Positions 1 to 7,434 of a stretch of DNA of 42,304 nucleotides are shown piece by piece. Each line of letters begins with the position of its first letter. Position 1 is the first letter of the stretch. The notes under the pieces were generated by a model. It worked only from the letters and a program-made list of their open reading frames with translations. It was not told where the DNA came from and did not search any database. A program made the translations under genes and the position numbers. The stretch comes from an uncultured Blautia sp. Its GTDB lineage: Bacteria > Bacillota > Clostridia > Lachnospirales > Lachnospiraceae. The stretch spans positions 1-42,304 of the forward strand of contig CAKRRG010000021.1 in assembly GCA_934394545.1 (NCBI GenBank), read 5' to 3'.

Positions 1-95
1 TTGGAAACGCCTACTTTGCCATAGGATGAATCGTATCCTGCTTTTTCAAATGCAGCAGAAAGCTCTTCTGCCATGTAGTCTGTAAGTTTTTTCAT
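1..95 (-). CDS. argS: Arginyl-tRNA synthetase, N-terminal fragment (cut by window edge)
   Basis: Only the first 31 codons lie in the window. The peptide starts MKKLTDYMAEELSAAFEKAG and continues to a YGKVGVS segment. This matches the N-terminal additional domain of clostridial ArgS, which binds the tRNA-Arg D-loop region before the catalytic domain. A strong AGGAGG lies 5 to 10 bases before the ATG. The gene follows the DegV gene on the same strand with 91 bases between them, and a hairpin sits in that gap. No T-box or other aminoacyl-tRNA-sensing leader is visible. The call rests on a short stretch, so another protein with a similar helical start remains possible. Confidence 0.7.
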   Translation of the reverse strand, partial: MKKLTDYMAEELSAAFEKAGYDSSYGKVGVS

Positions 96-136
96 ATATC
101 CTCCTAAAATTCTCTTATTGAGAAGTTATTCTTATT

Positions 137-185
137 GTAAAGCGGGCATGCTCACCTCGTAAAGCGGACATTCCAGGTCCGCTTT
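137..185 (-). repeat. Hairpin with three related arms between degV-family gene and argS
   Basis: AAAGCGGAC (161-169) and GTCCGCTTT (177-185) form a perfect 9-bp stem starting right after the DegV-family stop codon. A further near-copy, GTAAAGCGGGCAT at 137-149, repeats GTAAAGCGGACAT at 159-171. No T-run follows on the minus strand, so this is not a classical terminator. It may stabilise or process the transcript between the two genes. Confidence 0.5.
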
Positions 186-186
186 G

Positions 187-1068
187 CTACTTGCTCATGA
201 ACGCATTCACTTTCCGCGCACATGCAATCGCCAGAGAACCGTATCCGATATGACAGGCCACACTCAGAGACAAGGGATCCATATGGATTTCCATTCCAGG
301 AAATACTTCCTGCATCTCCTGCTTCCACTCTTCTGCCTCTTCCGGATTACCTGTATAAGCTGCCAGAAGACACATTTCTCCCTTCTGGACAAAGGTTGCA
401 AAACGTCCTTCAAAATCTGCCTTCATTGCCTTAAGCATAGTACGTCTTGCCTGTTTCTTACCTCTTACCTTAGCAAACGCATCCAGCTTCTCACCCTGGA
501 TCTGCAGAACTGGCTTCAGGTTCAGAACTGTACCGATGGCTGCCGCTGCCGGTGTGATCCTGCCGCCCTTCTTCAGATATTTCAGTGTTTCCAGTGTAAT
601 ATAAATACTGGAATTAAATTTCTCGGCTTCCAGGATCTGCTTCATTTGGGCACCGCTCTTACCAGCTTCACGCAGAGCAACCGCATCCAGCACAGACTGG
701 CGCTGAGTGACCGAAATCCGCTGATTATCTACCACATGCACTCTTCCTTCATATTCCTGAGCCAGTCCCATAGCCGTAGCACAGGTAGCGCTGAGGCCGC
801 TTGACATGGGAATCTGCACAATCTCATCATATTCCTTCAGAAGATTGTCCCATAATCCCATGGTCTCTCCAGGACTTGGCTGGGATGTGGAAATGGAAGC
901 ATCAGACTTCAGCCACTGGTAAAATTCATCCTGGCTTAGGGTAATTCCTTCCAGGTACATTTTCTCATTAATAAAAAAAGGCATAGGAATAACAGACACT
1001 CCAAGTCTGCGTCCTTCCTCCTGTGTTATGCCGCTGTTACTGTCCGTTACAATGGCAATTTTACTCAT
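187..1068 (-). CDS. DegV family fatty-acid-binding protein (FakB-like)
   Basis: This 293-residue protein has the full DegV fold length. The N-terminus (MSKIAIVTDSNSGI) and the motifs STSQPSPGE (60-68) and SSGLSAT (89-95) are the conserved lipid-contact motifs of the family. DegV/FakB proteins bind a fatty acid and present it to the kinase FakA, which makes acyl-phosphate for phospholipid synthesis. No FakA gene is nearby, so the specific partner and ligand are not known. A consensus promoter (TTGCCA-N17-TATAAT) lies upstream, and AAGGAGAG precedes the ATG. An earlier in-frame TTG close behind a second GGAGG is possible but less likely. The gene probably has its own transcript, reading toward argS. 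Confidence 0.88.
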   Translation of the reverse strand: MSKIAIVTDSNSGITQEEGRRLGVSVIPMPFFINEKMYLEGITLSQDEFYQWLKSDASISTSQPSPGETMGLWDNLLKEYDEIVQIPMSSGLSATCATAMGLAQEYEGRVHVVDNQRISVTQRQSVLDAVALREAGKSGAQMKQILEAEKFNSSIYITLETLKYLKKGGRITPAAAAIGTVLNLKPVLQIQGEKLDAFAKVRGKKQARRTMLKAMKADFEGRFATFVQKGEMCLLAAYTGNPEEAEEWKQEMQEVFPGMEIHMDPLSLSVACHIGYGSLAIACARKVNAFMSK

Positions 1069-1125
1069 TCAATCTCTCCTTATCTTGCAAAAAAATCAAA
1101 ATCCTCCTTCAAGGTCTTACAGTCT

Positions 1126-1154
1126 ATTATAATACCTCTGTTCCAGTCTGGCAA
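1126..1154 (-). promoter_or_regulatory. Sigma-A promoter of the DegV-family gene
   Basis: On the minus strand TTGCCA (1154-1149), a 17-base spacer and TATAAT (1131-1126) form a near-consensus promoter about 58 bases before the start codon. Confidence 0.75.
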
Positions 1155-1190
1155 ACACTTTTAAGAATTTCCACTTATTATTTTCACATT

Positions 1191-2177
1191 TCAGATTGCT
1201 ACCAGATCAAGAAGCAATGTCGCTCCGGCACATTTTGCCATACAGCCGATTCCACTGAGCATTCTTTCTGACTGCCCCACAGTTTTTGGAAACATCAGAT
1301 ACCAGTTAAACGATTCTGATGTATTCCTGATTTTGGCAGACCAAAAGGAAAAGTTGGACCATTTATCCGGCAGCCAGCTTTGAGGAATATCTGATAAAAA
1401 TTTCAGAATAAAAAAAAGACAGATTCCACATATGAAAATGTTCAAAATAAATCGGACGCCTTTCCATGAATCAGGCAATGCTTCTTTTTTCCGTGCCAGA
1501 ATTGCAATTTTTATGAAAAAAGCAACAAAAAACCAGGGAAGTATCACATCCAGCCAGCTGTCATCTATCAGCATCCCGGACAAACCATTTCCCATAAGAA
1601 AAGTAGAAACAGCCATTTCCCTGGTCTGAGCTTTTTTGCGTTCTATAAGAATCTGTGTGCAATGCATATTTTTTTCAAAGGATCTGATAAAAAACACACG
1701 CTGCTTCCAGGATGCCACACCACGAACCACATAGCTCTTATTTTCCATAGTCAGCTGACTTCCCACACAGTCTTCGCTGCCAAAAAGCTCTAACGCTGTG
1801 TTTCTGTCAATTACGCAGCCATTTTCATCATTTTCCCCAAGAACAGAAGCCTGTCTGTCATACAGGGCTGCCATTCCCGTAACACCTGTGACCCTGACAT
1901 TTGTCTGACGTGAATACAAAGGATTATAAATCTCTCTGATTCCACCATCCCAGACAAAACACAAATCTGAAGCTTCATTACTTCTTTGAATATCCTTCCA
2001 CATTTTTTCAGCCTGACTTACAGTTAAATCATCTCCATAAAGCTGGGCAACGGCAACACGGAAATTTCCCACATTCACATAATCTTTCATTCCAAAGCAG
2101 ACTAAGATGCCTGCCAGCGAAGCCAGGAGTACTACTCTTATGTATTTAAAGGACAAACATTTCTTTTTTCTTTCCAT
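1191..2177 (-). CDS. MacB/FtsX-like membrane protein with periplasmic-core-type domain
   Basis: The 328-residue protein has one N-terminal membrane segment (about 12-30), an external domain (about 35-190) and three C-terminal hydrophobic segments. That is the MacB/FtsX permease topology. Around residues 121-153 it reads VIDRNTALELFGSEDCVGSQ and then a VVRGVAS strand, which resembles the end of the MacB periplasmic core domain (a new value, LFG, V/IG, then VVGV). The rest is divergent and unrecognised. The start chosen is the ATG overlapping the stop of the adaptor gene as TAATG, with GGGAGGAG just upstream; a longer frame starts 9 codons earlier. It is the last gene of the permease/adaptor operon. 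No ATPase is encoded nearby, so it may be a permease using a distant ATPase or a non-transporting partner of the adaptor. Confidence 0.6.
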   Translation of the reverse strand: MERKKKCLSFKYIRVVLLASLAGILVCFGMKDYVNVGNFRVAVAQLYGDDLTVSQAEKMWKDIQRSNEASDLCFVWDGGIREIYNPLYSRQTNVRVTGVTGMAALYDRQASVLGENDENGCVIDRNTALELFGSEDCVGSQLTMENKSYVVRGVASWKQRVFFIRSFEKNMHCTQILIERKKAQTREMAVSTFLMGNGLSGMLIDDSWLDVILPWFFVAFFIKIAILARKKEALPDSWKGVRFILNIFICGICLFFILKFLSDIPQSWLPDKWSNFSFWSAKIRNTSESFNWYLMFPKTVGQSERMLSGIGCMAKCAGATLLLDLVAI

Positions 2178-3568
2178 TACTCCTCCCATAGCCTCACTCT
2201 GCATCCATCCTTCAACTCCCTGTCTGCCTGCACAATTACTGCCTGCTCCGTAGAAATTGTGCCATCTCCCAACGCAGCAGTTGTCTGATTTTTATCCTGT
2301 ACCGTAACCTCCACCTTTCTCGCGATCATCACTGTACCAAGCACTGTATTTTCAGAATCCGTAACATATACATAATTTTTCCCGTTTTCCGAATACAACG
2401 CCGAAAGAGGAATACAGCAGGAATAGGGGCCATAATCCTTTGAAATGGAAAATTCTCCTCCCTGGCCAATGGAAAGGCTGTCCTCAGGAACAATAATTGA
2501 CAAGTCCAGAATATCACTATTTTCTTCATTCTCTGATATATTTTCCACAGTTGATCCTATCACATCATTATTGTTATTATCTGTGATTTTTACCGAATCT
2601 CCGGCAGAAACATATTTTGTCTCTTCTTTGGAAATATTTCCAGTCATTCTGAGATTTCCTTCCGAACAATACAATACGGCTGCTGCAATTGATCCGGTAA
2701 TGTCTCCGGTCTGCACAGACAGACTTTTGATCACACCTTCTGCCGGTGCCTGAACCGTCCCATTGATATCCAGAAGCACAGTAAGCTTTTTCAATTCCTC
2801 TTTGACATTTTGCAGTTCTCTTTCAGTATTATCAAGAGTACTATCCGAAGCCTCCAGTGCACCTGCATCTGACAGGTTTTTTCCTGCACTGGCCAGGTTC
2901 TGTTCTCTTCCTATGATTACCTCATTTAAGGCCTCCTGCCTGGCGCGCAGATTATCCTGAAGCGCAGCTTCCATATCAGAAGCATCGGAATCCGTCATGC
3001 CTGCCTCCTCACTTCCATCTGTAAATCCACTTAAATCATCACCTGAAGTCTTATTCTCTTTTTTCCGGTAGTAATCATCCAGACGCTGCTGTGCCGCCTG
3101 CAGCTCTTCTCTTGCATTATCAACCGCAATGTTTCCGCCCGTGACCGCAAGATTATAAGAATCCTCAGCCCATGCCTGCTCCGCTGCCCGCTTCTGGCTG
3201 TTCACTTTTTTCTGGCTTTTCAGATCTGAGACCTGCCCCTCCAGCATTTTGATTTTATCTTCCAGTTCTTTTTCCGCACTCAAAATGCTTTCCTGCGATA
3301 ACTGCAAAAGAGCCTCTCCATTCTTCACCGGCTGCCCTGCATGTACCAACACCTGCTCCACTTGAAGATTCTCCTGCACAAATACAGCCATTTCCTGATT
3401 TCCTTCTACTTTTCCAATCCCCCTTACCTCATGGGTGATCATCTGATTCGCCGGATTTTGGATTTGAACCTGTATTACATTTACTGAATCCGAAATTCTT
3501 GACAATACTGTAAAAATCAGCATAACTGCAAAAAACATAGCAGCTGCCTGGATTAATTTTTTCTTCAT
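2177..3568 (-). CDS. HlyD/MacA-type efflux adaptor (periplasmic adaptor family)
   Basis: A 463-residue protein with one N-terminal membrane anchor (about 5-24), a biotinyl/lipoyl-like half (VLVHAGQPVKNGEALLQL, about 74-91), a long coiled-coil hairpin (about 95-265) that includes an acidic Ser/Asp stretch, a second lipoyl half (GTVQAPAEGVIKSLSVQTGD) and a beta-barrel C-terminal part. This is the standard order of the MacA/HlyD adaptor family. In Gram-positive bacteria such adaptors sit outside the membrane and work with MacB-type permeases. It lies 6 bases downstream of the MalG-like permease gene, and its Shine-Dalgarno (AAAGGAG) overlaps the end of that gene. An export-type adaptor placed inside a sugar-importer-type operon is the oddity here. 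The substrate cannot be inferred. Confidence 0.85.
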   Translation of the reverse strand: MKKKLIQAAAMFFAVMLIFTVLSRISDSVNVIQVQIQNPANQMITHEVRGIGKVEGNQEMAVFVQENLQVEQVLVHAGQPVKNGEALLQLSQESILSAEKELEDKIKMLEGQVSDLKSQKKVNSQKRAAEQAWAEDSYNLAVTGGNIAVDNAREELQAAQQRLDDYYRKKENKTSGDDLSGFTDGSEEAGMTDSDASDMEAALQDNLRARQEALNEVIIGREQNLASAGKNLSDAGALEASDSTLDNTERELQNVKEELKKLTVLLDINGTVQAPAEGVIKSLSVQTGDITGSIAAAVLYCSEGNLRMTGNISKEETKYVSAGDSVKITDNNNNDVIGSTVENISENEENSDILDLSIIVPEDSLSIGQGGEFSISKDYGPYSCCIPLSALYSENGKNYVYVTDSENTVLGTVMIARKVEVTVQDKNQTTAALGDGTISTEQAVIVQADRELKDGCRVRLWEE

Positions 3569-3574
3569 ATTTCT

Positions 3575-4414
3575 CTACTCCTTTACCGCTGTGGAAACAA
3601 TTCCCTGTTCCAGATAATCCTGTCCCGCCAGAAACACAAGAATTGCAGGTGCAAGCGTTACCATAGAAGCAGCAAATGCACTTCCTGCCTGCTCCAGACC
3701 AATATTCGGCAGATACAGAGACAACGGCCACAGCTTCTTCGTTTTCAGAAATGCCATAGGCTGTTCGATCAGATTCCAATATTCCAGAAAACCAAGTACA
3801 ATGGCAGAAATGACGCCAGGGGAGCCCAAGGGGATGGCGACCATAAAAAACAGCCTAAGCTCTCCTGCACCGTCAATTCTGGCTGCTTCCAGAAGCACAG
3901 TGGGAATCCCTTTAAAAAAGCGGTACATAATAAATACGGGGAATGTAGAAAAAGCCGCCGGAAGTATGATTCCCGAAAGCGAATCAAGAAGCCCAAATTT
4001 AGCCAGCACCAGATAATTGCCAAGCAGCATGACCTGAAATGGCATCATCATCAGTGCAATATACAAAGTAAACAATATATTCTTTCCAGGAAATTCAAAT
4101 TTGGCAAATCCCCATGCGGCAGGCATTCCAACCAGCAAATTTCCTGTCAGTGCACCTGCTGTAAGCTTCACGGAATTCCAGAACATCACAAAAAATTCCG
4201 GAGAATCCAGAAGAATTTCCACATAATGCTTCCATGTGGGATATTGGGGAAGCAGCTTCCATGAGGCATATTCTTTACTGCCCTCTTTCATTACCGGAAG
4301 CAACAGATCCGTTAATTCATTTTCCCCCATAAAAGATGCCACTGTCAGAAACCAAACAGGGAATACAAAAATAAAAGAGAAACATATAAGAAAAAAGCAA
4401 GTTGTTTTTTTCAA
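3575..4414 (-). CDS. Carbohydrate-type ABC permease, MalG-like
   Basis: The 279-residue membrane protein has about six hydrophobic segments and the EAA loop EAARIDGAGELRLFF followed by IPLGSPG, which is the docking site for an ABC ATPase in MalG-type (binding-protein-dependent) importers. The intact EAA motif suggests it still couples to an ATPase, probably a shared one such as MsmK/UgpC from elsewhere. The longest frame begins at a GTG at 4435, but GGGAGG lies 7 bases before a TTG at 4414. That TTG starts LKKTTCFF, leaves a 2-base gap after the MalF-like gene, and is my choice. It is followed by an export-type adaptor gene rather than an ATPase or a glycosidase. Confidence 0.85.
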   Translation of the reverse strand: MKKTTCFFLICFSFIFVFPVWFLTVASFMGENELTDLLLPVMKEGSKEYASWKLLPQYPTWKHYVEILLDSPEFFVMFWNSVKLTAGALTGNLLVGMPAAWGFAKFEFPGKNILFTLYIALMMMPFQVMLLGNYLVLAKFGLLDSLSGIILPAAFSTFPVFIMYRFFKGIPTVLLEAARIDGAGELRLFFMVAIPLGSPGVISAIVLGFLEYWNLIEQPMAFLKTKKLWPLSLYLPNIGLEQAGSAFAASMVTLAPAILVFLAGQDYLEQGIVSTAVKE

Positions 4415-4416
4415 TC

Positions 4417-5262
4417 TTAATCCTCCCTTTCCCACGCTTTTTGCAGCAAAAGAACCAGCAGCATGATCACAGCACCGATAACAACTGCCGCCGCTGCCAT
4501 TTTATCCATAGCAAGATCTCTGTACCAGTTATTGAACAGGTGCTGAAGGAGATACATATTTTCCTGAGGATAATCCCCTGCTACCAGATAAGCCTCCCGA
4601 AATACCTTAAAACCGTTTAACAATGACAGCACCACAATGGTAAAAAGAGATGGAAAAAGATTTGGGCAGGTAATTCTGGTAAAACATTTCCACCATCCCG
4701 CTCCATCTACTTTCGCAGCCTCATAAAGAGCTGTGGGAATCGTAGAAAGCCCTGCCAGCCACAGTACAATATCGTATCCCAGATTTCTCCAGATATAACT
4801 GATCACCAGAACCCAGAAGGAGGCGCCTGTATTCAGCCAGTCTATTTTTTTCAGCTCCATGGTTTCCAGCAAATGGTTCAAAAGTCCTTGTCCATTAAAA
4901 AGGACTTTCCATAAGATCACCACAGATGCAACAGGAATCGCCATAGGAAGTAAATATGCGGTTTTTATCAGCTGTCTGTGTTTCTTCTTCTGTCCATTTA
5001 ACAGAACAGCTAGGATCAATGACAGAATCACAAGCATTGGGATACAAATCCCGAAAAAGCGAAGAGTGTTTCTCCCAGCAAGAAGAAATGCCTGGTTGGA
5101 AAATATCATCTGATAATTCTTAAGTCCTATAAAAGTCCCATTAACTGCTCCCAGGAAAGATCTGCGGATCACATCCACATAAGGAAACAGCCAGAATACA
5201 CAGACTCCTGCAAAGCTTGGGAGAATAAATAAAATGCCTTTCACGGCATGTTTTCTTTTCAC
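4417..5262 (-). CDS. Carbohydrate-type ABC permease, MalF-like
   Basis: A 281-residue protein with six predicted membrane helices and the EAA motif EAAKVDGAGWWKCFTRITCP (181-200), typical of the MalF/UgpA/LacF class of sugar ABC permeases. It starts at a GTG with GAGGAG 5 bases upstream. It is the first gene of the leftward operon (permease, permease, adaptor, MacB-like protein). Its start is 166 bases from the response-regulator start, and a perfect 20-bp inverted repeat stands between them. The matching binding protein is probably the large lipoprotein at 7435-9777. No ATPase gene accompanies it. Sugar is the family's usual substrate, but the adaptor in the operon leaves the true substrate open. 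Confidence 0.87.
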   Translation of the reverse strand: MKRKHAVKGILFILPSFAGVCVFWLFPYVDVIRRSFLGAVNGTFIGLKNYQMIFSNQAFLLAGRNTLRFFGICIPMLVILSLILAVLLNGQKKKHRQLIKTAYLLPMAIPVASVVILWKVLFNGQGLLNHLLETMELKKIDWLNTGASFWVLVISYIWRNLGYDIVLWLAGLSTIPTALYEAAKVDGAGWWKCFTRITCPNLFPSLFTIVVLSLLNGFKVFREAYLVAGDYPQENMYLLQHLFNNWYRDLAMDKMAAAAVVIGAVIMLLVLLLQKAWERED

Positions 5263-5299
5263 AATAACTCCTCTTTTCTATCTTTCAGTCAATACCATA

Positions 5300-5331
5300 A
5301 AAATAGCAGAGGAATCTCTATTCTTTCTCTA
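5300..5331 (-). promoter_or_regulatory. Predicted activator-dependent promoter of the permease/adaptor operon
   Basis: On the minus strand TAGAGA half-sites occupy 5331-5326 and 5320-5315 (11 bases start to start). A TATTTT -10-like box follows at 5305-5300, 9 bases after the second half-site. No good -35 is present, as expected if a response regulator substitutes for it. This is inference from spacing shared with two other promoters of the locus. Confidence 0.5.
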
Positions 5332-5358
5332 AAATTAATTAGAGAAAGAATAGAGATT
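5313..5358. promoter_or_regulatory. Perfect 20-bp inverted repeat: predicted operator for the divergent regulator
   Basis: The arms are AATCTCTATTCTTTCTCTAA (5313-5332) and its exact reverse complement (5339-5358), separated by the 6-base loop AATTAA. Each arm holds two TAGAGA/TCTCTA half-sites 11 bp apart, the usual direct-repeat geometry of OmpR/PhoB-family DNA binding. The element sits between the divergent permease operon and the response-regulator gene and can serve both. Confidence 0.65.
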
Positions 5359-5370
5359 TGTGTGTATAAT
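5340..5370 (+). promoter_or_regulatory. Predicted activator-dependent promoter of the response regulator gene
   Basis: TAGAGA at 5340-5345 and 5351-5356, then a perfect TATAAT at 5365-5370, 8 bases after the second half-site. The -35 position falls inside the half-sites and is not TTGACA-like, which fits activation by a bound regulator and positive autoregulation. Confidence 0.55.
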
Positions 5371-5374
5371 GATA

Positions 5375-5398
5375 ATACCAGGGTCAAAAGGTCAAAAA
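5375..5398 (+). repeat. Half copy of a dispersed repeat (ATACCAGG..TCAAAAGGTCAAAAA)
   Basis: These 24 bases match 35912-35935 at 23 positions (only G/A at 5383 differs). The second copy is the left half of a long hairpin after the CNNM gene. Here only the left half is present, within the predicted 5' untranslated leader of the response regulator. Confidence 0.6.
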
Positions 5399-5428
5399 TA
5401 TGAACATATAAGTGGAGAGGAGTTTCCT

Positions 5429-6106
5429 ATGAGAATATTAATAATAGAAGATGACAAAGATTTGGCACAGCTTACAAAGCTTGCACTTGAAAAAGAAAAT
5501 TTCACAGTAGATATGTGTCTGGATGGTGCGGAAGGTCTTTACTATATGCAGGAAAATATGTATGATCTGGTACTTCTGGACCGCATGCTTCCTTCCATGG
5601 ATGGAACTCAGGTTCTGAAAGAAGCCAGACAGGCCAATATTTCAACCCCTGTAATTTTCCTTACGGCACTTGGAGAATTACAGGACAAGGTCAGCGGACT
5701 GAACTGTGGAGCAGATGATTACATGGTAAAGCCCTTCGCCTTTGAAGAGCTGCTTGCAAGGATCCACAGCATTATGCGCCGTCCCGGAAAATGGGGTGAT
5801 TTAAATCTTCTAAAGCTGGGAGACATTGCTTTTGATCCTGAATGCGGGCGCCTTACCAAGGGCACAAAAGAATGCACTCTTTCCGGCCGCGAAAGTGCCC
5901 TTCTGGAAGTATTTCTCCGAAATCCCGGTCAGGTTCTTCCCAGAAACCTTCTTCTCTCCCGCGTATGGGGCATGGAATCCGACGTAGAAGAGGGAAATCT
6001 TGACAACTACATACATTTTCTCCGTCGCCGCCTGAAATCTGTGGAAAGCACACTGGTTCTCAAAACCATACGCGGGATAGGTTATCAGTTGGAGGTCTGT
6101 CAGTAA
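5429..6106 (+). CDS. OmpR/PhoB-family response regulator
   Basis: The 225-residue protein has a receiver domain with acidic pocket D8/D9, phospho-acceptor D51 (LLDRMLPSMDG), switch T79 and K101 (KPF), followed by a C-terminal winged-helix DNA-binding domain (about 125-225, ending RRRLKSVESTLVLKTIRGIG). The start is the ATG 7 bases after GGAGAGGAG; a longer frame upstream has no such site. It is on the plus strand, converging on the histidine-kinase gene with only 14 bases between the stop codons, and divergent from the permease operon. It probably binds the TAGAGA repeats in its own promoter and before the solute-binding lipoprotein gene. Confidence 0.95.
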   Translation: MRILIIEDDKDLAQLTKLALEKENFTVDMCLDGAEGLYYMQENMYDLVLLDRMLPSMDGTQVLKEARQANISTPVIFLTALGELQDKVSGLNCGADDYMVKPFAFEELLARIHSIMRRPGKWGDLNLLKLGDIAFDPECGRLTKGTKECTLSGRESALLEVFLRNPGQVLPRNLLLSRVWGMESDVEEGNLDNYIHFLRRRLKSVESTLVLKTIRGIGYQLEVCQ

Positions 6107-6120
6107 AAAGAAATCTAGTT

Positions 6121-7422
6121 TTATTTCGGTAATCTTATCACAAATGTACTGCCGCCACCCGGAGTATCCAGAATACGGATACTCCCTTTATGTAACATCA
6201 CAATTTCCCTGGCAATGCAAAGTCCAAGTCCAAAATGCTGTTTCTCCTTTCTGGCCGGATCAGCCCTGTAAAATCTTCGGAATACAGCCTCTTTATTCTC
6301 ATCTGGAATCCCCGGGCCATTATCCTGAACATAAAGCTGAAAATATTTTTCTTTTTCTATTACTCCTATTTCCATTCTGCCACCGGCCGGCACATAGCTT
6401 GCCCCATTATCCAAAAGGATTCCCAGTACCTGACTGATTCTGGCACTGTCACACTTACAGATAGAAAGCGTCTCCTCTGGCAGAACTACTTTCAGGGAAA
6501 TCTTTTTCCCATACAGAATAGGCTGGTATTTCTCATATGTATCCAGAAGCAATGTATCAAGCTCACAATCTGTCTTCATAATACTCCAGGATTTATTGTC
6601 CGCATTTGCAAGAGAAAGCATATCCCCGATAAGCCGGGACATCCTGTCTCCCTCACTTTTTATGGTTTTCAAAAATCTGCCGGCATTTTCCCAGTCAGAT
6701 TCCATTGCCTGTACACTTGACAATATCACAGCCAGCGGAGATCTCAGTTCATGGGATGCCGAAGCAATAAACTGGGTTTGTTTCCTTTGATTCTCTTCCA
6801 GAGGACGAAGCATTTTTCCTGTAAAAAACCAGGAAAATGTAACCAAAGCCAGAACTGCAAGCAGCACCATGACTCCAAACCAGACTCTTTGATGAAAGAT
6901 CTGTGTTTTCAACCCATCAAGAGGATATACCAGCACCAGGCTTAACACGCCGCTTCCTTTAGGAATCAAGGCTGTACAGGCATAAAAATCTGAAGTTTCA
7001 AAATAAACTGTTTTGGAAAGAGAGAGGCTTCCCATGTATTCCACATCAAGCCCCTGCTCTTCCCTGGAAATTCTGGCTGCCTCTGTCAGCATATTTTCTA
7101 CGGAGTTCAGATTATCTTCCTTTTTCTTCTGATTTTGGCTTTCTGTATCCAGCTTATCAAAATACAGCTTTTTTCCGTTATTCAGAATGCGAAATTCCAC
7201 TTTGTATTCCTGCTTTGCTTCCAGTATCCACTTGTGAGAAAGCACAGTCTGATTTTCCAGATAAGCCACACAGGAATTTCCATTATTTAAAAATCTCTCG
7301 TAAGTATTATGGGTAAGCCCTCTCTCGGAGATCACAAGACAGGAAACTGCCATCAGGATCAGTATTCCGCTTGTGATCAGTGATGCAAATATGGTCATTT
7401 GCCTGTGTAGCTTTTTAAACAT
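6121..7422 (-). CDS. Membrane sensor histidine kinase
   Basis: A 433-residue kinase with two membrane segments (about 11-31 and 181-200) flanking an external domain of about 150 residues, then the H-box FIASASHELRSPLAVI with H224, an N-box (LLDNGASYV), the G1 motif DNGPGIP and G2 motif FGLGLCIA. There is little room for a HAMP domain between the second helix and the H-box. It lies 12 bases downstream of the solute-binding lipoprotein gene, so the sensor-like lipoprotein and the kinase are made together. Its partner is almost certainly the convergent OmpR-type regulator. A direct contact between the lipoprotein and the kinase's external domain is plausible but is inference. Confidence 0.93.
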   Translation of the reverse strand: MFKKLHRQMTIFASLITSGILILMAVSCLVISERGLTHNTYERFLNNGNSCVAYLENQTVLSHKWILEAKQEYKVEFRILNNGKKLYFDKLDTESQNQKKKEDNLNSVENMLTEAARISREEQGLDVEYMGSLSLSKTVYFETSDFYACTALIPKGSGVLSLVLVYPLDGLKTQIFHQRVWFGVMVLLAVLALVTFSWFFTGKMLRPLEENQRKQTQFIASASHELRSPLAVILSSVQAMESDWENAGRFLKTIKSEGDRMSRLIGDMLSLANADNKSWSIMKTDCELDTLLLDTYEKYQPILYGKKISLKVVLPEETLSICKCDSARISQVLGILLDNGASYVPAGGRMEIGVIEKEKYFQLYVQDNGPGIPDENKEAVFRRFYRADPARKEKQHFGLGLCIAREIVMLHKGSIRILDTPGGGSTFVIRLPK

Positions 7423-7434
7423 CTCTTACTCCTT

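Noticed and set aside
96..160. T-box leader for argS
   Set aside because: No AGGGTGG-type T-box core, specifier loop or adjoining terminator is present, and the space is too short.
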